From contig JAAYNM010000044.1 of NCBI GenBank assembly GCA_012520815.1, positions 1 to 47,205 on the forward strand: a stretch of 47,205 bases of DNA, given 5' to 3'. Below, piece after piece: positions 35,610 through 44,741 of this stretch (positions within the stretch are counted from its first letter, which is position 1; each line of letters opens with the position of its first letter). The stretch is from Clostridiales bacterium (GTDB lineage Bacteria > Bacillota > Clostridia > Lachnospirales > Lachnospiraceae). The translations under genes and the position numbers were made by a program. Below the pieces are notes generated by a model. The model was not told the DNA's origin. It saw only the letters and a program-made list of their open reading frames with translations, and did no database searches.

Positions 35610-36473
35610 ATGAGATTTATATTGGTTACTGGAATGTCAGGCGCTGGTAAAAGTACGGCCATGAAGGTATTAGAGGATTTAGGATATTTTTGTGTGGATA
35701 ATCTCCCAATAATGTTAATGAGCAAATTTCTAGATTTAGCATATGGAAAAAATGAAGATATAACTAAAATTGCCATAGGTATTGATGTTAGAGGTGGCGA
35801 GTCTATCGTTGAATTAGACTCTATTTTGGAAGGTATTAAGGGAACTGACAGAAAATGCGAAGTTTTGTTTATGGAAGCTTCAGACGCGACCCTTGTAAAA
35901 AGATTTAAGGAGACAAGACGTTCACATCCTCTCACTACTATGGGTAGGGTGGATGAAGGAATCCAAAGAGAAAGAGAGATTTTAGCATTTCTTAAAAAGA
36001 AAGCAGACTATATTATAGAAACAGATTCACTTTTGGTTAGAGAACTAAAGAGCGCACTCGAGAAGATATTTGTTGAAAACAAAGAATATAAAAATATGTT
36101 TATCAATATACTTTCTTTTGGCTTTAAATATGGTATTCCAGCAGATACAGACTTAGTATTTGATGTAAGATTTATGCCTAATCCATATTATGTGGACGAG
36201 TTGCGTCCAAAAACTGGAAATGATAAGGAAGTAAATGAATTTGTAATGGATTCACAAGCATCCAAAGAGTTTCTTGATAAACTCATGGATATGATTAAAT
36301 TTCTTATACCAAACTATGTGGCAGAAGGAAAGAATCAGTTAGTAATCAGTATTGGTTGTACAGGTGGACAACATAGATCTGTGACCGTGGCAAATAAATT
36401 ATATGAAGAGTTAAAAAATAATGATTCATATGGTATTAAATTGACACACAGAGATATTGAAAGGAAAAAGTAG
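35610..36473 (+). CDS. rapZ: RNase adapter / nucleotide-binding protein RapZ (YvcJ)
   Basis: P-loop protein; in E. coli an adapter for RNA decay and amino-sugar sensing, in B. subtilis (YvcJ) linked to competence. 287 residues: Walker A GMSGAGKST (8-16), DVRGGE, ETRRSHPL, SFGFKYGIP, and the C-terminal signature IGCTGGQHRSVTVA. Strong GGAGG before the ATG. In many Firmicutes a yvcK gene lies between rapZ and whiA; here whiA follows directly, so yvcK is missing from the locus. Confidence 0.95.
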   Translation: MRFILVTGMSGAGKSTAMKVLEDLGYFCVDNLPIMLMSKFLDLAYGKNEDITKIAIGIDVRGGESIVELDSILEGIKGTDRKCEVLFMEASDATLVKRFKETRRSHPLTTMGRVDEGIQREREILAFLKKKADYIIETDSLLVRELKSALEKIFVENKEYKNMFINILSFGFKYGIPADTDLVFDVRFMPNPYYVDELRPKTGNDKEVNEFVMDSQASKEFLDKLMDMIKFLIPNYVAEGKNQLVISIGCTGGQHRSVTVANKLYEELKNNDSYGIKLTHRDIERKK

Positions 36474-36480
36474 ATTTACC

Positions 36481-37428
36481 ATGTCATTTTCAAAAGAGGT
36501 TAAAGAAGAATTATCCAGACAAGTTTCCTCGGCTAGGCATTGTAATATTGCAGAGGTTGCTGCTATCCTTAGCTTGTGTGGAAGAATTATTATTTCAGAG
36601 AGAAATCAGTATTCTGTAAAAATACATACTGAAAATATAGCAGTTGCAAGAAAATCCTTTACATTATTGAAAAAAACGTATAATATAATAGCCGAAATTA
36701 CCATTAGACAAAATGTAAATTTGAAGAAGAGTAGGACATATACTATTACTGTCAACAATCATGAAGATGCTATGCGTGTACTACAGTCAACAAAGCTAGT
36801 TAATGAAGTGGGCGACATAGAAGAAAATATGTCGGTTGACAATATTATTATATCTAATCCATGTTGCAAAAGAGCGTTTATAAGAGGCGCATTTATGGCC
36901 GCTGGTTCCATAAGCACTCCTGAGAAATTCTATCATTTCGAGATTGTTTGCAATACAATGGATAAGGCTACACAGTTAAGTAATATTATTAACATTTTTC
37001 AAATTGATTCGAAAATAGTTGAAAGAAAGAAACATTTTGTGGTATATATCAAAGAAGGTTCATCCATCGTAGATATTTTAAATGTGATGGAAGCTCATGT
37101 GGCTTTAATGAATCTGGAGAATGTAAGAATTCTCAAGGAAATGAGAAACTTAGTTAATCGAAAGGTTAACTGTGAAACTGCGAATATCAATAAGACAGTG
37201 GCTGCGGCAGTAAAACAGATTGAGGATATTAAATACATTCGCGATACGTGCGGATTATCCCAAATTCCTCCTGTACTTCAAGAGATGGCGCAAGTACGAC
37301 TTGATAATCCAGATGCTTCCCTTAAGGAACTAACAGGATTATTATCAACGCCCGTTGGAAAATCGGGTGTAAACCACAGACTTAGAAAATTGAGTGAAAT
37401 TGCAGAAAACCTTAGAGGCAGAAGTTAG
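36481..37428 (+). CDS. whiA: WhiA family DNA-binding regulator
   Basis: WhiA: homing-endonuclease-like N-domain plus helix-turn-helix C-domain; influences division and chromosome biology in Gram-positives. 315 residues from ATG 36481, which gives the typical family start MSFSKEVKEEL; a TTG at 36457 inside rapZ would add eight residues. AAAGGA at 36460-36465 is about 15 bases away, a loose fit. Seen: CCKRAFIRGAFMAAGS, NLENVRILKEMRN, and C-terminal DNDASLKEL-type helix-turn-helix ending GKSGVNHRLRKLSEIA. rapZ stops 7 bases before. Confidence 0.93.
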   Translation: MSFSKEVKEELSRQVSSARHCNIAEVAAILSLCGRIIISERNQYSVKIHTENIAVARKSFTLLKKTYNIIAEITIRQNVNLKKSRTYTITVNNHEDAMRVLQSTKLVNEVGDIEENMSVDNIIISNPCCKRAFIRGAFMAAGSISTPEKFYHFEIVCNTMDKATQLSNIINIFQIDSKIVERKKHFVVYIKEGSSIVDILNVMEAHVALMNLENVRILKEMRNLVNRKVNCETANINKTVAAAVKQIEDIKYIRDTCGLSQIPPVLQEMAQVRLDNPDASLKELTGLLSTPVGKSGVNHRLRKLSEIAENLRGRS

Positions 37429-37507
37429 GTATTGATTTTTATTATTTAAGAAGAAATATATTTAACCCGCCTTAATGAAAATCTACTGTTAATTTAGGAG
37501 GAAGATT

Positions 37508-37765
37508 ATGATAACGAAGGAAATGATTATTAAAATTAAAACTGGTTTAGAAGCAAGACCTGTTGCATTGTTTGTACAGGTAGCAAGTCAATTTGACAGT
37601 TCAATTTATGTTGAACACGAAAATAAAAAAGTTAATGCAAAGAGCATTATGGGAATGATGACATTAGGTCTGGCAGCAGGTGCAGAAGTTGTTGTAGAGG
37701 CAAGTGGCAATGATGAGGAAGCAGCTATATCAAGAATTGAAGAATATTTAAGTAGTGATTCATAA
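37508..37765 (+). CDS. crh: Crh-like HPr-family protein (Glu at position 15, Ser46 kept)
   Basis: HPr-fold protein of 85 residues. True HPr has His15 (GLHARP), phosphorylated by Enzyme I during sugar transport; here the motif is GLEARP with Glu15, so it cannot carry the PTS phosphate. Ser46 and its context (NAKSIMGMM) are intact, so it is a predicted target of the HprK encoded upstream. This matches B. subtilis Crh (Gln15, Ser46), which also sits after whiA. Role inferred: co-regulator of catabolite control. GGAGGAAG precedes the ATG; a perfect terminator follows. A genuine HPr should exist elsewhere in the genome. Confidence 0.88.
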   Translation: MITKEMIIKIKTGLEARPVALFVQVASQFDSSIYVEHENKKVNAKSIMGMMTLGLAAGAEVVVEASGNDEEAAISRIEEYLSSDS

Positions 37766-37778
37766 AAAAACATTTAAG

Positions 37779-37805
37779 AGAACATCAATATTGATGTTCT
37801 TTTTT
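37779..37805 (+). terminator. Intrinsic terminator after crh
   Basis: AGAACATCAAT/ATTGATGTTCT (37779-37800) is a perfect 22-base palindrome followed by TTTTT (37801-37805). Confidence 0.88.
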
Positions 37806-37886
37806 AATACCGTTGTTGTCTTGTGTGAATAAGTTTAGTGTGATAAAATTACATTTGTATTCAGCAAAAATATGAAAGGTGATTTT

Positions 37887-40800
37887 ATGGCATTCACTCA
37901 CTTACATGTACATACGGAATTTAGTCTGTTAGATGGTTCTAGTAAGATTAAAGAGATTGTACAACATGCGAAAGAACTTAATATGGATAGTTTGGCTATA
38001 ACAGACCATGGCGTAATGTATGGTGTTATAGATTTTTATAGAGCTGCTAAGGCTGCGGGGATTAAACCGATTCTTGGGTGCGAAATATATGTGGCGCCAG
38101 GTTCTAGATTTGATAAAGAGCCAGGTGCAGGAGAAGATATATATCACCATTTGGTGTTGTTAGCAGAAAACGATACAGGATATCATAATTTAATGAAAAT
38201 TGTATCAAAAGGATTTACGGAAGGATTTTATTACAAGCCTCGAGTGGATTGTGAAGTGCTTAAGGAATACTCAGAAGGTATTATTGCGCTTAGTGCCTGT
38301 CTTGCAGGCGAGGTACAAAGATTTCTTGCAAGAGGAATGTATGAAGAGGCTGTAGTATCAGCTAAGAAATACAATGAAATTTTTGGTCAGGGCAATTTCT
38401 TTTTGGAATTACAGGACCATGGCATTGAAGCACAGAAAAATGTTAATACTGGACTTTTAAGAATGAGCAGGGATTTAGGGATAGAGATTGTGGCAACCAA
38501 TGATGTCCACTATGTATTGCCAGAAGATTACATACCCCATGATATTTTACTTTGTATTCAAACCAATAAAAAGGTATCAGACGAGGATAGAATGCGCTAT
38601 GAAGGTGGACAATTCTACTTAAAGAGTGAGGAAGAGATGAAAGAACTTTTTCCTTATGCTCTAAATGCCTTGGAAAATACACACAAGATAGCCGAGAGGT
38701 GTAATGTAGAGATAGAATTTGGTGTAAGAAAGCTCCCTAAGTTCGAAGTTCCAAAGGAATATTGGGATTCTCCAGAGGTGGAAGGAGAGGCCAGTTGGAA
38801 GTATTTATCCAGCATTTGTAATAAAGGACTTGTAAAGAGATATGGTGGAGTGCCCGAAGAGGAGATGAAATCTCTAAAAGAAAGATTAGACTATGAGATG
38901 TCAGTTATTAGAGGTATGGGATTTATCGACTACTTTCTAATTGTGTGGGATTTTATTAACTACGCAAAAAACAGAGGTATCGCAGTAGGGCCAGGACGTG
39001 GTTCGGCAGCGGGTAGCATAGTTTCGTATACACTAGAAATCACGGATATTGATCCGATAAAATACAACTTACTGTTTGAAAGATTTTTAAACCCAGAGCG
39101 TGTATCTATGCCAGATATTGATATAGATTTTTGCATGACAAGGCGTGGAGAAGTTATAGATTATGTTGTTGAAAAGTATGGAAAGAGTCAGGTGGCTCAG
39201 ATTGTTACATTCGGAACAATGGCTGCTAGAGGTGTTATAAGAGATGTGGCAAGGGCTTTGGATATGCCATATTCTCAAGCGGATTCTATTTCTAAGCAGA
39301 TTCCACGAGAGTTAAATATCACATTGGACAAGGCATTAGAAATGAATCCGTTGCTTAGAAGAATGTATGAAGATGACCAGCAAGTTAAATACCTGATAGA
39401 TATGGCAAGAAGATTAGAGGGCTTACCTAGACACACCTCTATGCATGCAGCCGGGGTGCTTATTAGCTCAAGACCCGTAGATGAATTTGTACCACTTTCT
39501 AGGGCGGCGGATGGTACAATTACAACTCAGTATATTATGACCACTTTGGAGGAGTTGGGACTGTTAAAGATGGATTTTCTTGGTCTTAGAACATTAACAG
39601 TTATCCAAAATACCTTGAAGATGATTTGTAATAACACAGGTGTGGAACTAGATTTAGATGTGGTAGACCAAAATGACCCTAAGGTACTAGCTCTTGTTGG
39701 TAGCGGCAAGACCGAAGGTATATTCCAGCTTGAAAGTGCTGGAATGAAAAACTTTATGAAGGAATTAAAACCTGACAGTTTAGAAGATATAATTGCGGGA
39801 ATTGCATTATATAGACCAGGTCCAATGGATTTTATTCCAAAATATTTAGAAGGAAAGCGTAACTCTACATCAGTAACATATGACTGTCCTCAGTTAAAAC
39901 CTATTCTGGAGCCAACTTATGGTTGTATAGTATATCAAGAACAGGTAATGCAAATTGTTCGAGATCTTGCAGGATATTCCCTTGGGCGAAGTGATTTACT
40001 TAGACGAGCTATGTCTAAGAAAAAACAGTCTGTAATGGAAAAAGAACGCAAAAATTTTGTATATGGAAATGAGGAGGATGGTATCCCAGGTTGCATAAAT
40101 AATGGAATTAGTGAAAAAGTTGCCAATAAGATTTATGATGAGATGATAGATTTTGCAAAATATGCTTTCAACAAATCCCATGCAGCAGCATATGCGGTGG
40201 TGTCTTATCAAACGGCATATTTGAAATGTTATTATCCAGTAGAATTTATGGCAGCACTTATGACTTCCTTTATAGATAACTCCTCAAAAGTTGCAGAATA
40301 TATTATGCTTTGTCGAGGTATGGGAATTAATGTACTACCACCAGATATAAACAAAGGTGAGCGAGACTTTTCTGTAGAAGATGGAAGTATTAGATATGGT
40401 CTTTCGGCGTTAAAAAGTATTGGAAAGAGTGTTATTGACAATATTGTTGAGGAACGTAACGAAAGAGGGCACTTTACTTCGCTAAATGACTTTGTTGTTA
40501 GACTTACTGGCAAGGAAGTTAATAAACGTACAATAGAGAGTTTTATTAAAGCAGGCGCATTTGATAGCTTTGGTTTAAATAGACGACAGCTAATGATGAC
40601 ATATGTTCAGGTAGTAGATTCAGTGTCTCAGGATAAGAAAAATAATATGGCAGGCCAGATGACATTGTTTGATTTTGCACCTGAGGAAGAAAAAAGTGAA
40701 TTTGAAATAAAAGTTCCTAATGTATCTGAATTTTCAAAGCTAGAGATATTGGCGTTTGAAAAGGAGGTAATTGGCGTATATGTAAGTGGTCACCCAATGG

Positions 40801-41369
40801 AAGAATATATGTCAAAATGGAAGAACAACATAACAGCTGTATCAACGGATTTTGTTTTAGAGGATGATAAAGCAAAACTTGATGATGGAGCAAAAGTAAA
40901 AATTGGTGGAATTATTAACGGTATCACAATAAAAAATACCAAAACTAATAAAGTAATGGCATTTGTGACTATCGAAGATTTATATGGTGTAGTTGAAATT
41001 ATTTTATTCCCGAAAGATTTTGAAAAATACAGATTTTCTCTGAAAGAAGATGAGAGAATTTTTGTAAGCGGTCGGGTTACAGTCAATGATGAAGAAAATG
41101 CCAAACTTATATGTGAAAGTATTACATTGTTTGATGAGGTTCCATCTAAAGTTTGGATAAGATTTAACAGCAAGGCTGAGTATGAACAGCAGGAGGAAGA
41201 ATTGTTAGAATTGCTTTCTGAATCTGATGGAAAGGATAATGTGATAATTTACCTTGCAAAGGAAAATGCAAAAAAGATTTTACCACCTGCAAAGAATGTA
41301 TCGGCAGATTCAATTCTTATAGAAAAACTTAAAGCAAAATATGGTGATAGTAATATCGCAGTAAAATAG
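37887..41369 (+). CDS. dnaE: DNA polymerase III alpha subunit (DnaE)
   Basis: Replicative polymerase of the DnaE type; in Firmicutes it works beside PolC. 1160 residues from ATG 37887 (AAAGGTGA just upstream; ATG 37872 is less well placed). Seen: PHP domain HLHVHTEFSLLDGSS, palm PDIDIDF with catalytic D412 and D414, GPGRGSAAGSIVSY, RPGPMDFIPKYLEGK, AFNKSHAAAYAVVSYQTAYLK and a C-terminal OB domain. Full length; C-terminal region is short, as in Gram-positive DnaE. Confidence 0.96.
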   Translation: MAFTHLHVHTEFSLLDGSSKIKEIVQHAKELNMDSLAITDHGVMYGVIDFYRAAKAAGIKPILGCEIYVAPGSRFDKEPGAGEDIYHHLVLLAENDTGYHNLMKIVSKGFTEGFYYKPRVDCEVLKEYSEGIIALSACLAGEVQRFLARGMYEEAVVSAKKYNEIFGQGNFFLELQDHGIEAQKNVNTGLLRMSRDLGIEIVATNDVHYVLPEDYIPHDILLCIQTNKKVSDEDRMRYEGGQFYLKSEEEMKELFPYALNALENTHKIAERCNVEIEFGVRKLPKFEVPKEYWDSPEVEGEASWKYLSSICNKGLVKRYGGVPEEEMKSLKERLDYEMSVIRGMGFIDYFLIVWDFINYAKNRGIAVGPGRGSAAGSIVSYTLEITDIDPIKYNLLFERFLNPERVSMPDIDIDFCMTRRGEVIDYVVEKYGKSQVAQIVTFGTMAARGVIRDVARALDMPYSQADSISKQIPRELNITLDKALEMNPLLRRMYEDDQQVKYLIDMARRLEGLPRHTSMHAAGVLISSRPVDEFVPLSRAADGTITTQYIMTTLEELGLLKMDFLGLRTLTVIQNTLKMICNNTGVELDLDVVDQNDPKVLALVGSGKTEGIFQLESAGMKNFMKELKPDSLEDIIAGIALYRPGPMDFIPKYLEGKRNSTSVTYDCPQLKPILEPTYGCIVYQEQVMQIVRDLAGYSLGRSDLLRRAMSKKKQSVMEKERKNFVYGNEEDGIPGCINNGISEKVANKIYDEMIDFAKYAFNKSHAAAYAVVSYQTAYLKCYYPVEFMAALMTSFIDNSSKVAEYIMLCRGMGINVLPPDINKGERDFSVEDGSIRYGLSALKSIGKSVIDNIVEERNERGHFTSLNDFVVRLTGKEVNKRTIESFIKAGAFDSFGLNRRQLMMTYVQVVDSVSQDKKNNMAGQMTLFDFAPEEEKSEFEIKVPNVSEFSKLEILAFEKEVIGVYVSGHPMEEYMSKWKNNITAVSTDFVLEDDKAKLDDGAKVKIGGIINGITIKNTKTNKVMAFVTIEDLYGVVEIILFPKDFEKYRFSLKEDERIFVSGRVTVNDEENAKLICESITLFDEVPSKVWIRFNSKAEYEQQEEELLELLSESDGKDNVIIYLAKENAKKILPPAKNVSADSILIEKLKAKYGDSNIAVK

Positions 41370-41394
41370 TTTTGGAATATTTTCAGTGTGGTTT

Positions 41395-41426
41395 GTGCAA
41401 AATAAGTCAATATTTGCATTTTGCAC
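41395..41426. promoter_or_regulatory. Inverted repeat abutting the pfkA promoter
   Basis: GTGCAAAAT (41395-41403) and ATTTTGCAC (41418-41426) form a perfect 9-bp inverted repeat with a 14-base spacer. The right arm ends at the base before the -35. No U-run follows, so an operator fits better than a dnaE terminator. Confidence 0.5.
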
Positions 41427-41455
41427 TTGAAATGAGAAGTAAAACGTATTAAAAT
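41427..41455 (+). promoter_or_regulatory. Promoter of pfkA
   Basis: TTGAAA (41427-41432) and TAAAAT (41450-41455) with a 17-base spacer; leader of about 45 bases. Confidence 0.6.
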
Positions 41456-41506
41456 AGTGACGTATAATTTGGAAAAGTAACTAAAAACATCGCAGGAGGC
41501 ACTATA

Positions 41507-42481
41507 ATGGCAAATGAAGTAAATACAATAGGTGTACTTACAAGTGGTGGCGACGCACCGGGCATGAACGCAGCTATCAGAGCAGTTGTAAGAACAGCAA
41601 TAGCACGTGGCAAAAAAGTTAAGGGTATTAGAAGAGGATATCAAGGTCTTTTAGAAGAAGATATTATAGATATGGATGCACATAGTGTATCAGATATTAT
41701 TCAGAGAGGTGGAACTATTCTTTACACAGCTAGATGTGAAGATTTTACAACATCCCAAGGCCAACAAAGAGGTGCGGATATTTGTAGAAAGCATGGAATT
41801 GATGGATTAGTAGTTATCGGCGGTGATGGTTCGTTCCAAGGAGCTCAAAAACTTTCACATTTAGGCATTAACACTATAGGTGTACCAGGTACAATCGATT
41901 TAGATGTTGCTTGTACAGATTACACAATTGGTTTTGATACAGCAGTTAACACAGCTATGGAAGCTATTGACAAGATTCGTGATACATCTACATCACATGA
42001 GAGATGTTCGGTTATCGAAGTTATGGGTAGACGTGCTGGATATATTGCACTTTGGACAGGAATTGCAAATGGTGCAGAGGATATTCTTCTTCCAGAAAGA
42101 TATGATAATAATGAAGAAGCAGTTATCGAGCATATTAGACAGACAAGACAACGTGGCAAGAAACACCATATCGTTATAAATGCCGAAGGTATCGGCGATT
42201 CGTATGGTATGGCTACGAGAATTGAAGAAGCTACAGGTATGGAGACAAGAGCAGCCATCCTAGGACATATGCAAAGAGGTGGAAGCCCAACTTGTAAAGA
42301 TAGAATGTATGCTTCTATAATGGGTGCTTATGCAGTAGATCTTCTTTGCGAAGGCAAGAGTGATAGAGTTGTTGCATATGCAAACGGCGAATATGTTGAT
42401 TATTCAATTGATGAAGCTCTTGCTATGACAAAAGATATTGATGAGTATCAGTTTGAAGTTAGCAAGAATTTAGCTAGATAA
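41507..42481 (+). CDS. pfkA: ATP-dependent 6-phosphofructokinase
   Basis: Commits fructose-6-phosphate to glycolysis, making fructose-1,6-bisphosphate. 324 residues: LTSGGDAPGMNAAIRA, GGDGSFQGA (Gly after GGD favours ATP over pyrophosphate), PGTIDLDVACTDYTIGFDTA with catalytic Asp in TIDLD, RCSVIEVMGRRAGYIA, and LGHMQRGGSPT. The usual GTIDND is GTIDLD; both acidic residues are kept. Strong GCAGGAGG before the ATG, own promoter, and a terminator after it make it a single-gene unit. Confidence 0.95.
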   Translation: MANEVNTIGVLTSGGDAPGMNAAIRAVVRTAIARGKKVKGIRRGYQGLLEEDIIDMDAHSVSDIIQRGGTILYTARCEDFTTSQGQQRGADICRKHGIDGLVVIGGDGSFQGAQKLSHLGINTIGVPGTIDLDVACTDYTIGFDTAVNTAMEAIDKIRDTSTSHERCSVIEVMGRRAGYIALWTGIANGAEDILLPERYDNNEEAVIEHIRQTRQRGKKHHIVINAEGIGDSYGMATRIEEATGMETRAAILGHMQRGGSPTCKDRMYASIMGAYAVDLLCEGKSDRVVAYANGEYVDYSIDEALAMTKDIDEYQFEVSKNLAR

Positions 42482-42499
42482 TAGAATGACATTCCTTAG

Positions 42500-42534
42500 A
42501 GTTAAGAGAATGAGTAATCATTCTCTTAACTTTT
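42500..42534 (+). terminator. Intrinsic terminator after pfkA
   Basis: AGTTAAGAGAATGA (42500-42513) pairs perfectly with TCATTCTCTTAACT (42518-42531) around a GTAA loop, followed by further Ts. Confidence 0.88.
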
Positions 42535-42598
42535 AATTTAAGGAAAAATATATCTCACACAGAGAACGTTGGGTAATGTTGATTTAGAAATATGAGAA

Positions 42599-42618
42599 CT
42601 ATTTGAATATTCAAATAG
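42599..42618. promoter_or_regulatory. Perfect 20-base palindrome before trkH
   Basis: CTATTTGAAT/ATTCAAATAG, 30 bases before the trkH start. It could be a regulator-binding site or an RNA hairpin in the leader. No c-di-AMP riboswitch landmarks were seen in the 114-base gap. Confidence 0.45.
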
Positions 42619-42648
42619 AGATTGCTTAAAGAAAGAGCGAGGAAAGAT

Positions 42649-44031
42649 ATGAACCAAGAGAAAAAGGGTCAGAAGTTTAGTTCAACTAGGCGAATTGCTT
42701 TTGGCTTTCTTTTTATCATTATAATAGGAACATTGATATTAATGTTGCCTGTTTCATCAGCAGATGGGAGTGTTACCAATTTTATTGATGCACTGTTTAC
42801 AGCAACAACTTCCGTATGCGTAACGGGTCTAACCACTGTGTCGACAGCTACTCACTGGAGTTTGTTTGGAAAAATAGTTATTTTAATATTAATACAGCTT
42901 GGTGGTCTAGGGATTGTTTGCTGTATGGTAGCAGTTATGAGACTGTTCCATGTTCGAGTTGGAATGAAAGAAAAGATTCTGATACAAGAATCATATAATC
43001 TTGATACAATCGGAGGAATGGAAGGCATTATCACTAGGATATTTCGCGGTGCGCTAGGTGTTGAAATTATCGGTGCTGTTTTGTATTCATTCTTTTTTAT
43101 ACCAAAGTTTGGAATCACAAAAGGTATATGGTATTCGGTTTTTTATGCAGTTTCGGCATTTTGTAATGCAGGTATGGATATATTAGGTGATTCTAATGTA
43201 ATGAACTATTCTACAAATTTATGGTTAAGTATGCTTACAATGGGACTTATTATCGTAGGTGGTATTGGATTTATAGTTTGGTGGGATGTTAAAAAAGTTG
43301 TAAGTGATTCATTCAAGATTAAAAAAATCAGGGGTGTACTATTTAAGAGATTAACATTACATTCAAAGGTTGCTATTACCACTACGGCTATATTAATAGC
43401 GGCAGGTGCAGCACTTATATTTGCAATGGAATATAATAATCCCGAAACTTTAGGAAATATGAACTTTGGTGGTAAAATATTAGCATCAACATTTGAATCT
43501 GTTACTACGAGAACCGCAGGATTTGCAGGCATTACTCAAGGCACATTTAGGATGCATACGTATTTGATTATGTTGGTACTTATGATTATAGGCGGTTCAC
43601 CTATGGGCACCGCAGGAGGACTAAAAACCACTACGGTAGCAATGATGTTCTTTTGTGTGAGAGGTGTAATTCAGGGTAAAAAGGACACAGAGGCATTTGA
43701 TAGAAAAATAAGTAGTAAAAACATAAGAATGGGTCTCACAGTTATAGCACTAGGAATGAGCATACTTTTAATTGGAATTATAGCTTTATCCATTACAGAA
43801 GATTTTCCAGCGCTTAGCATTATTTATGAGTGTTTTTCCGCAATGGCAACGGTAGGACTTTCCACAGGTATTACACCTATGCTTTCGACTTTAGGGAAGA
43901 TTATTATCATTATTCTTATGTTTATAGGAAGAATTGGGCCTATTACAGTAGTTATGGCATTTAGTATGAAAGGCAAAAACCATGAGTCTGATACCAGGGA
44001 ATTGGCGAGAAAGAGAATTATTGTTGGATAA
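42649..44031 (+). CDS. trkH: Potassium uptake channel subunit TrkH/KtrB
   Basis: Membrane subunit of a K+ uptake system regulated by the next gene. 460 residues from ATG 42649 (GAGGAAAG just upstream; TTG 42622 lacks a site). Seen: four channel-like repeats, including SVCVTGLTTV, SAFCNAGMDILG, TTRTAGFAGIT and MATVGLSTGITPML, with Gly-rich filter positions, plus GGSPMGTAGGLKTTT. KtrB and TrkH are hard to separate by sequence; either fits. Confidence 0.92.
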   Translation: MNQEKKGQKFSSTRRIAFGFLFIIIIGTLILMLPVSSADGSVTNFIDALFTATTSVCVTGLTTVSTATHWSLFGKIVILILIQLGGLGIVCCMVAVMRLFHVRVGMKEKILIQESYNLDTIGGMEGIITRIFRGALGVEIIGAVLYSFFFIPKFGITKGIWYSVFYAVSAFCNAGMDILGDSNVMNYSTNLWLSMLTMGLIIVGGIGFIVWWDVKKVVSDSFKIKKIRGVLFKRLTLHSKVAITTTAILIAAGAALIFAMEYNNPETLGNMNFGGKILASTFESVTTRTAGFAGITQGTFRMHTYLIMLVLMIIGGSPMGTAGGLKTTTVAMMFFCVRGVIQGKKDTEAFDRKISSKNIRMGLTVIALGMSILLIGIIALSITEDFPALSIIYECFSAMATVGLSTGITPMLSTLGKIIIIILMFIGRIGPITVVMAFSMKGKNHESDTRELARKRIIVG

Positions 44032-44067
44032 TACTTGTAGCGATATTAGTGAAAGAAGGATCGAAAT

Positions 44068-44709
44068 ATGAAAGAAATAGCGGTGATAGGTTTAGGAAAA
44101 TTTGGTGTCAGTGTGGCTACTGCCTATGCAAGAGAGGGTGGAAGTGTATTAGCTATTGATATTGATGAGGATAAAATCCAAGAAATAGCTGACGAGGTGA
44201 CATATGCAGTTCGAGCAGATGTGTCTGAACCAGATGTAGTGCGTAATTTGGGGCTTGAAAATGTGGATGTAGCAATTATAGCTATCAGTGACAATTTAGA
44301 GGCATCGGTAATGGCTACCATACTGTCTAAGGAGGTGGGGGTACCGCAAGTTATAGTCAAGGCACAAAACGATGTCCATGCAAAAGTATTGACAAAGGTG
44401 GGAGCAGATAGAATTGTTTTTCCAGAGAAGGAGTTTGGTGTAAAAATTGCAAGAAACATTGCTATGACTCATTTTAGAGATATCATAGATTTAAAAGAGG
44501 ATTATAGCATTGTAGAAGCAACAGTTCCAAAGTCCTGGGTTGGCAAAAATCTTACAGAGTTAAATCCACGAAAAAAATATGGGCTTAATGTTATTGCAAT
44601 AAGAAATGGTGAAAAATTAACTGTTAATTTAGATCCAGTGGAGTCTTTTACAGCGGATTCTACCTTAGTTGTTATAGGAAGAAACGAATTGATATCTAAA
44701 GTATTTTAA
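44068..44709 (+). CDS. trkA: Potassium uptake regulatory subunit TrkA/KtrA
   Basis: Cytoplasmic gating ring subunit for TrkH. 213 residues: RCK-N Rossmann domain with GLGKFGVSVATAYAREGG and acidic AIDIDE for the nucleotide ribose, then RCK-C domain (LTELNPRKKYGLNVIAI, TLVVIGRN), which in KtrA-type proteins can bind c-di-AMP. Single RCK unit, so KtrA-sized rather than the double TrkA of enterobacteria. It lies 36 bases after trkH, with AGAAGGA before the ATG. Confidence 0.93.
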   Translation: MKEIAVIGLGKFGVSVATAYAREGGSVLAIDIDEDKIQEIADEVTYAVRADVSEPDVVRNLGLENVDVAIIAISDNLEASVMATILSKEVGVPQVIVKAQNDVHAKVLTKVGADRIVFPEKEFGVKIARNIAMTHFRDIIDLKEDYSIVEATVPKSWVGKNLTELNPRKKYGLNVIAIRNGEKLTVNLDPVESFTADSTLVVIGRNELISKVF

Positions 44710-44741
44710 TATAAATATTTATAAGGAAAGGATAGTACAAA

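Noticed and set aside
42535..42648. c-di-AMP (ydaO) riboswitch before trkH
   Set aside because: The gap of 114 bases is too short and none of the conserved GC-rich blocks are present.
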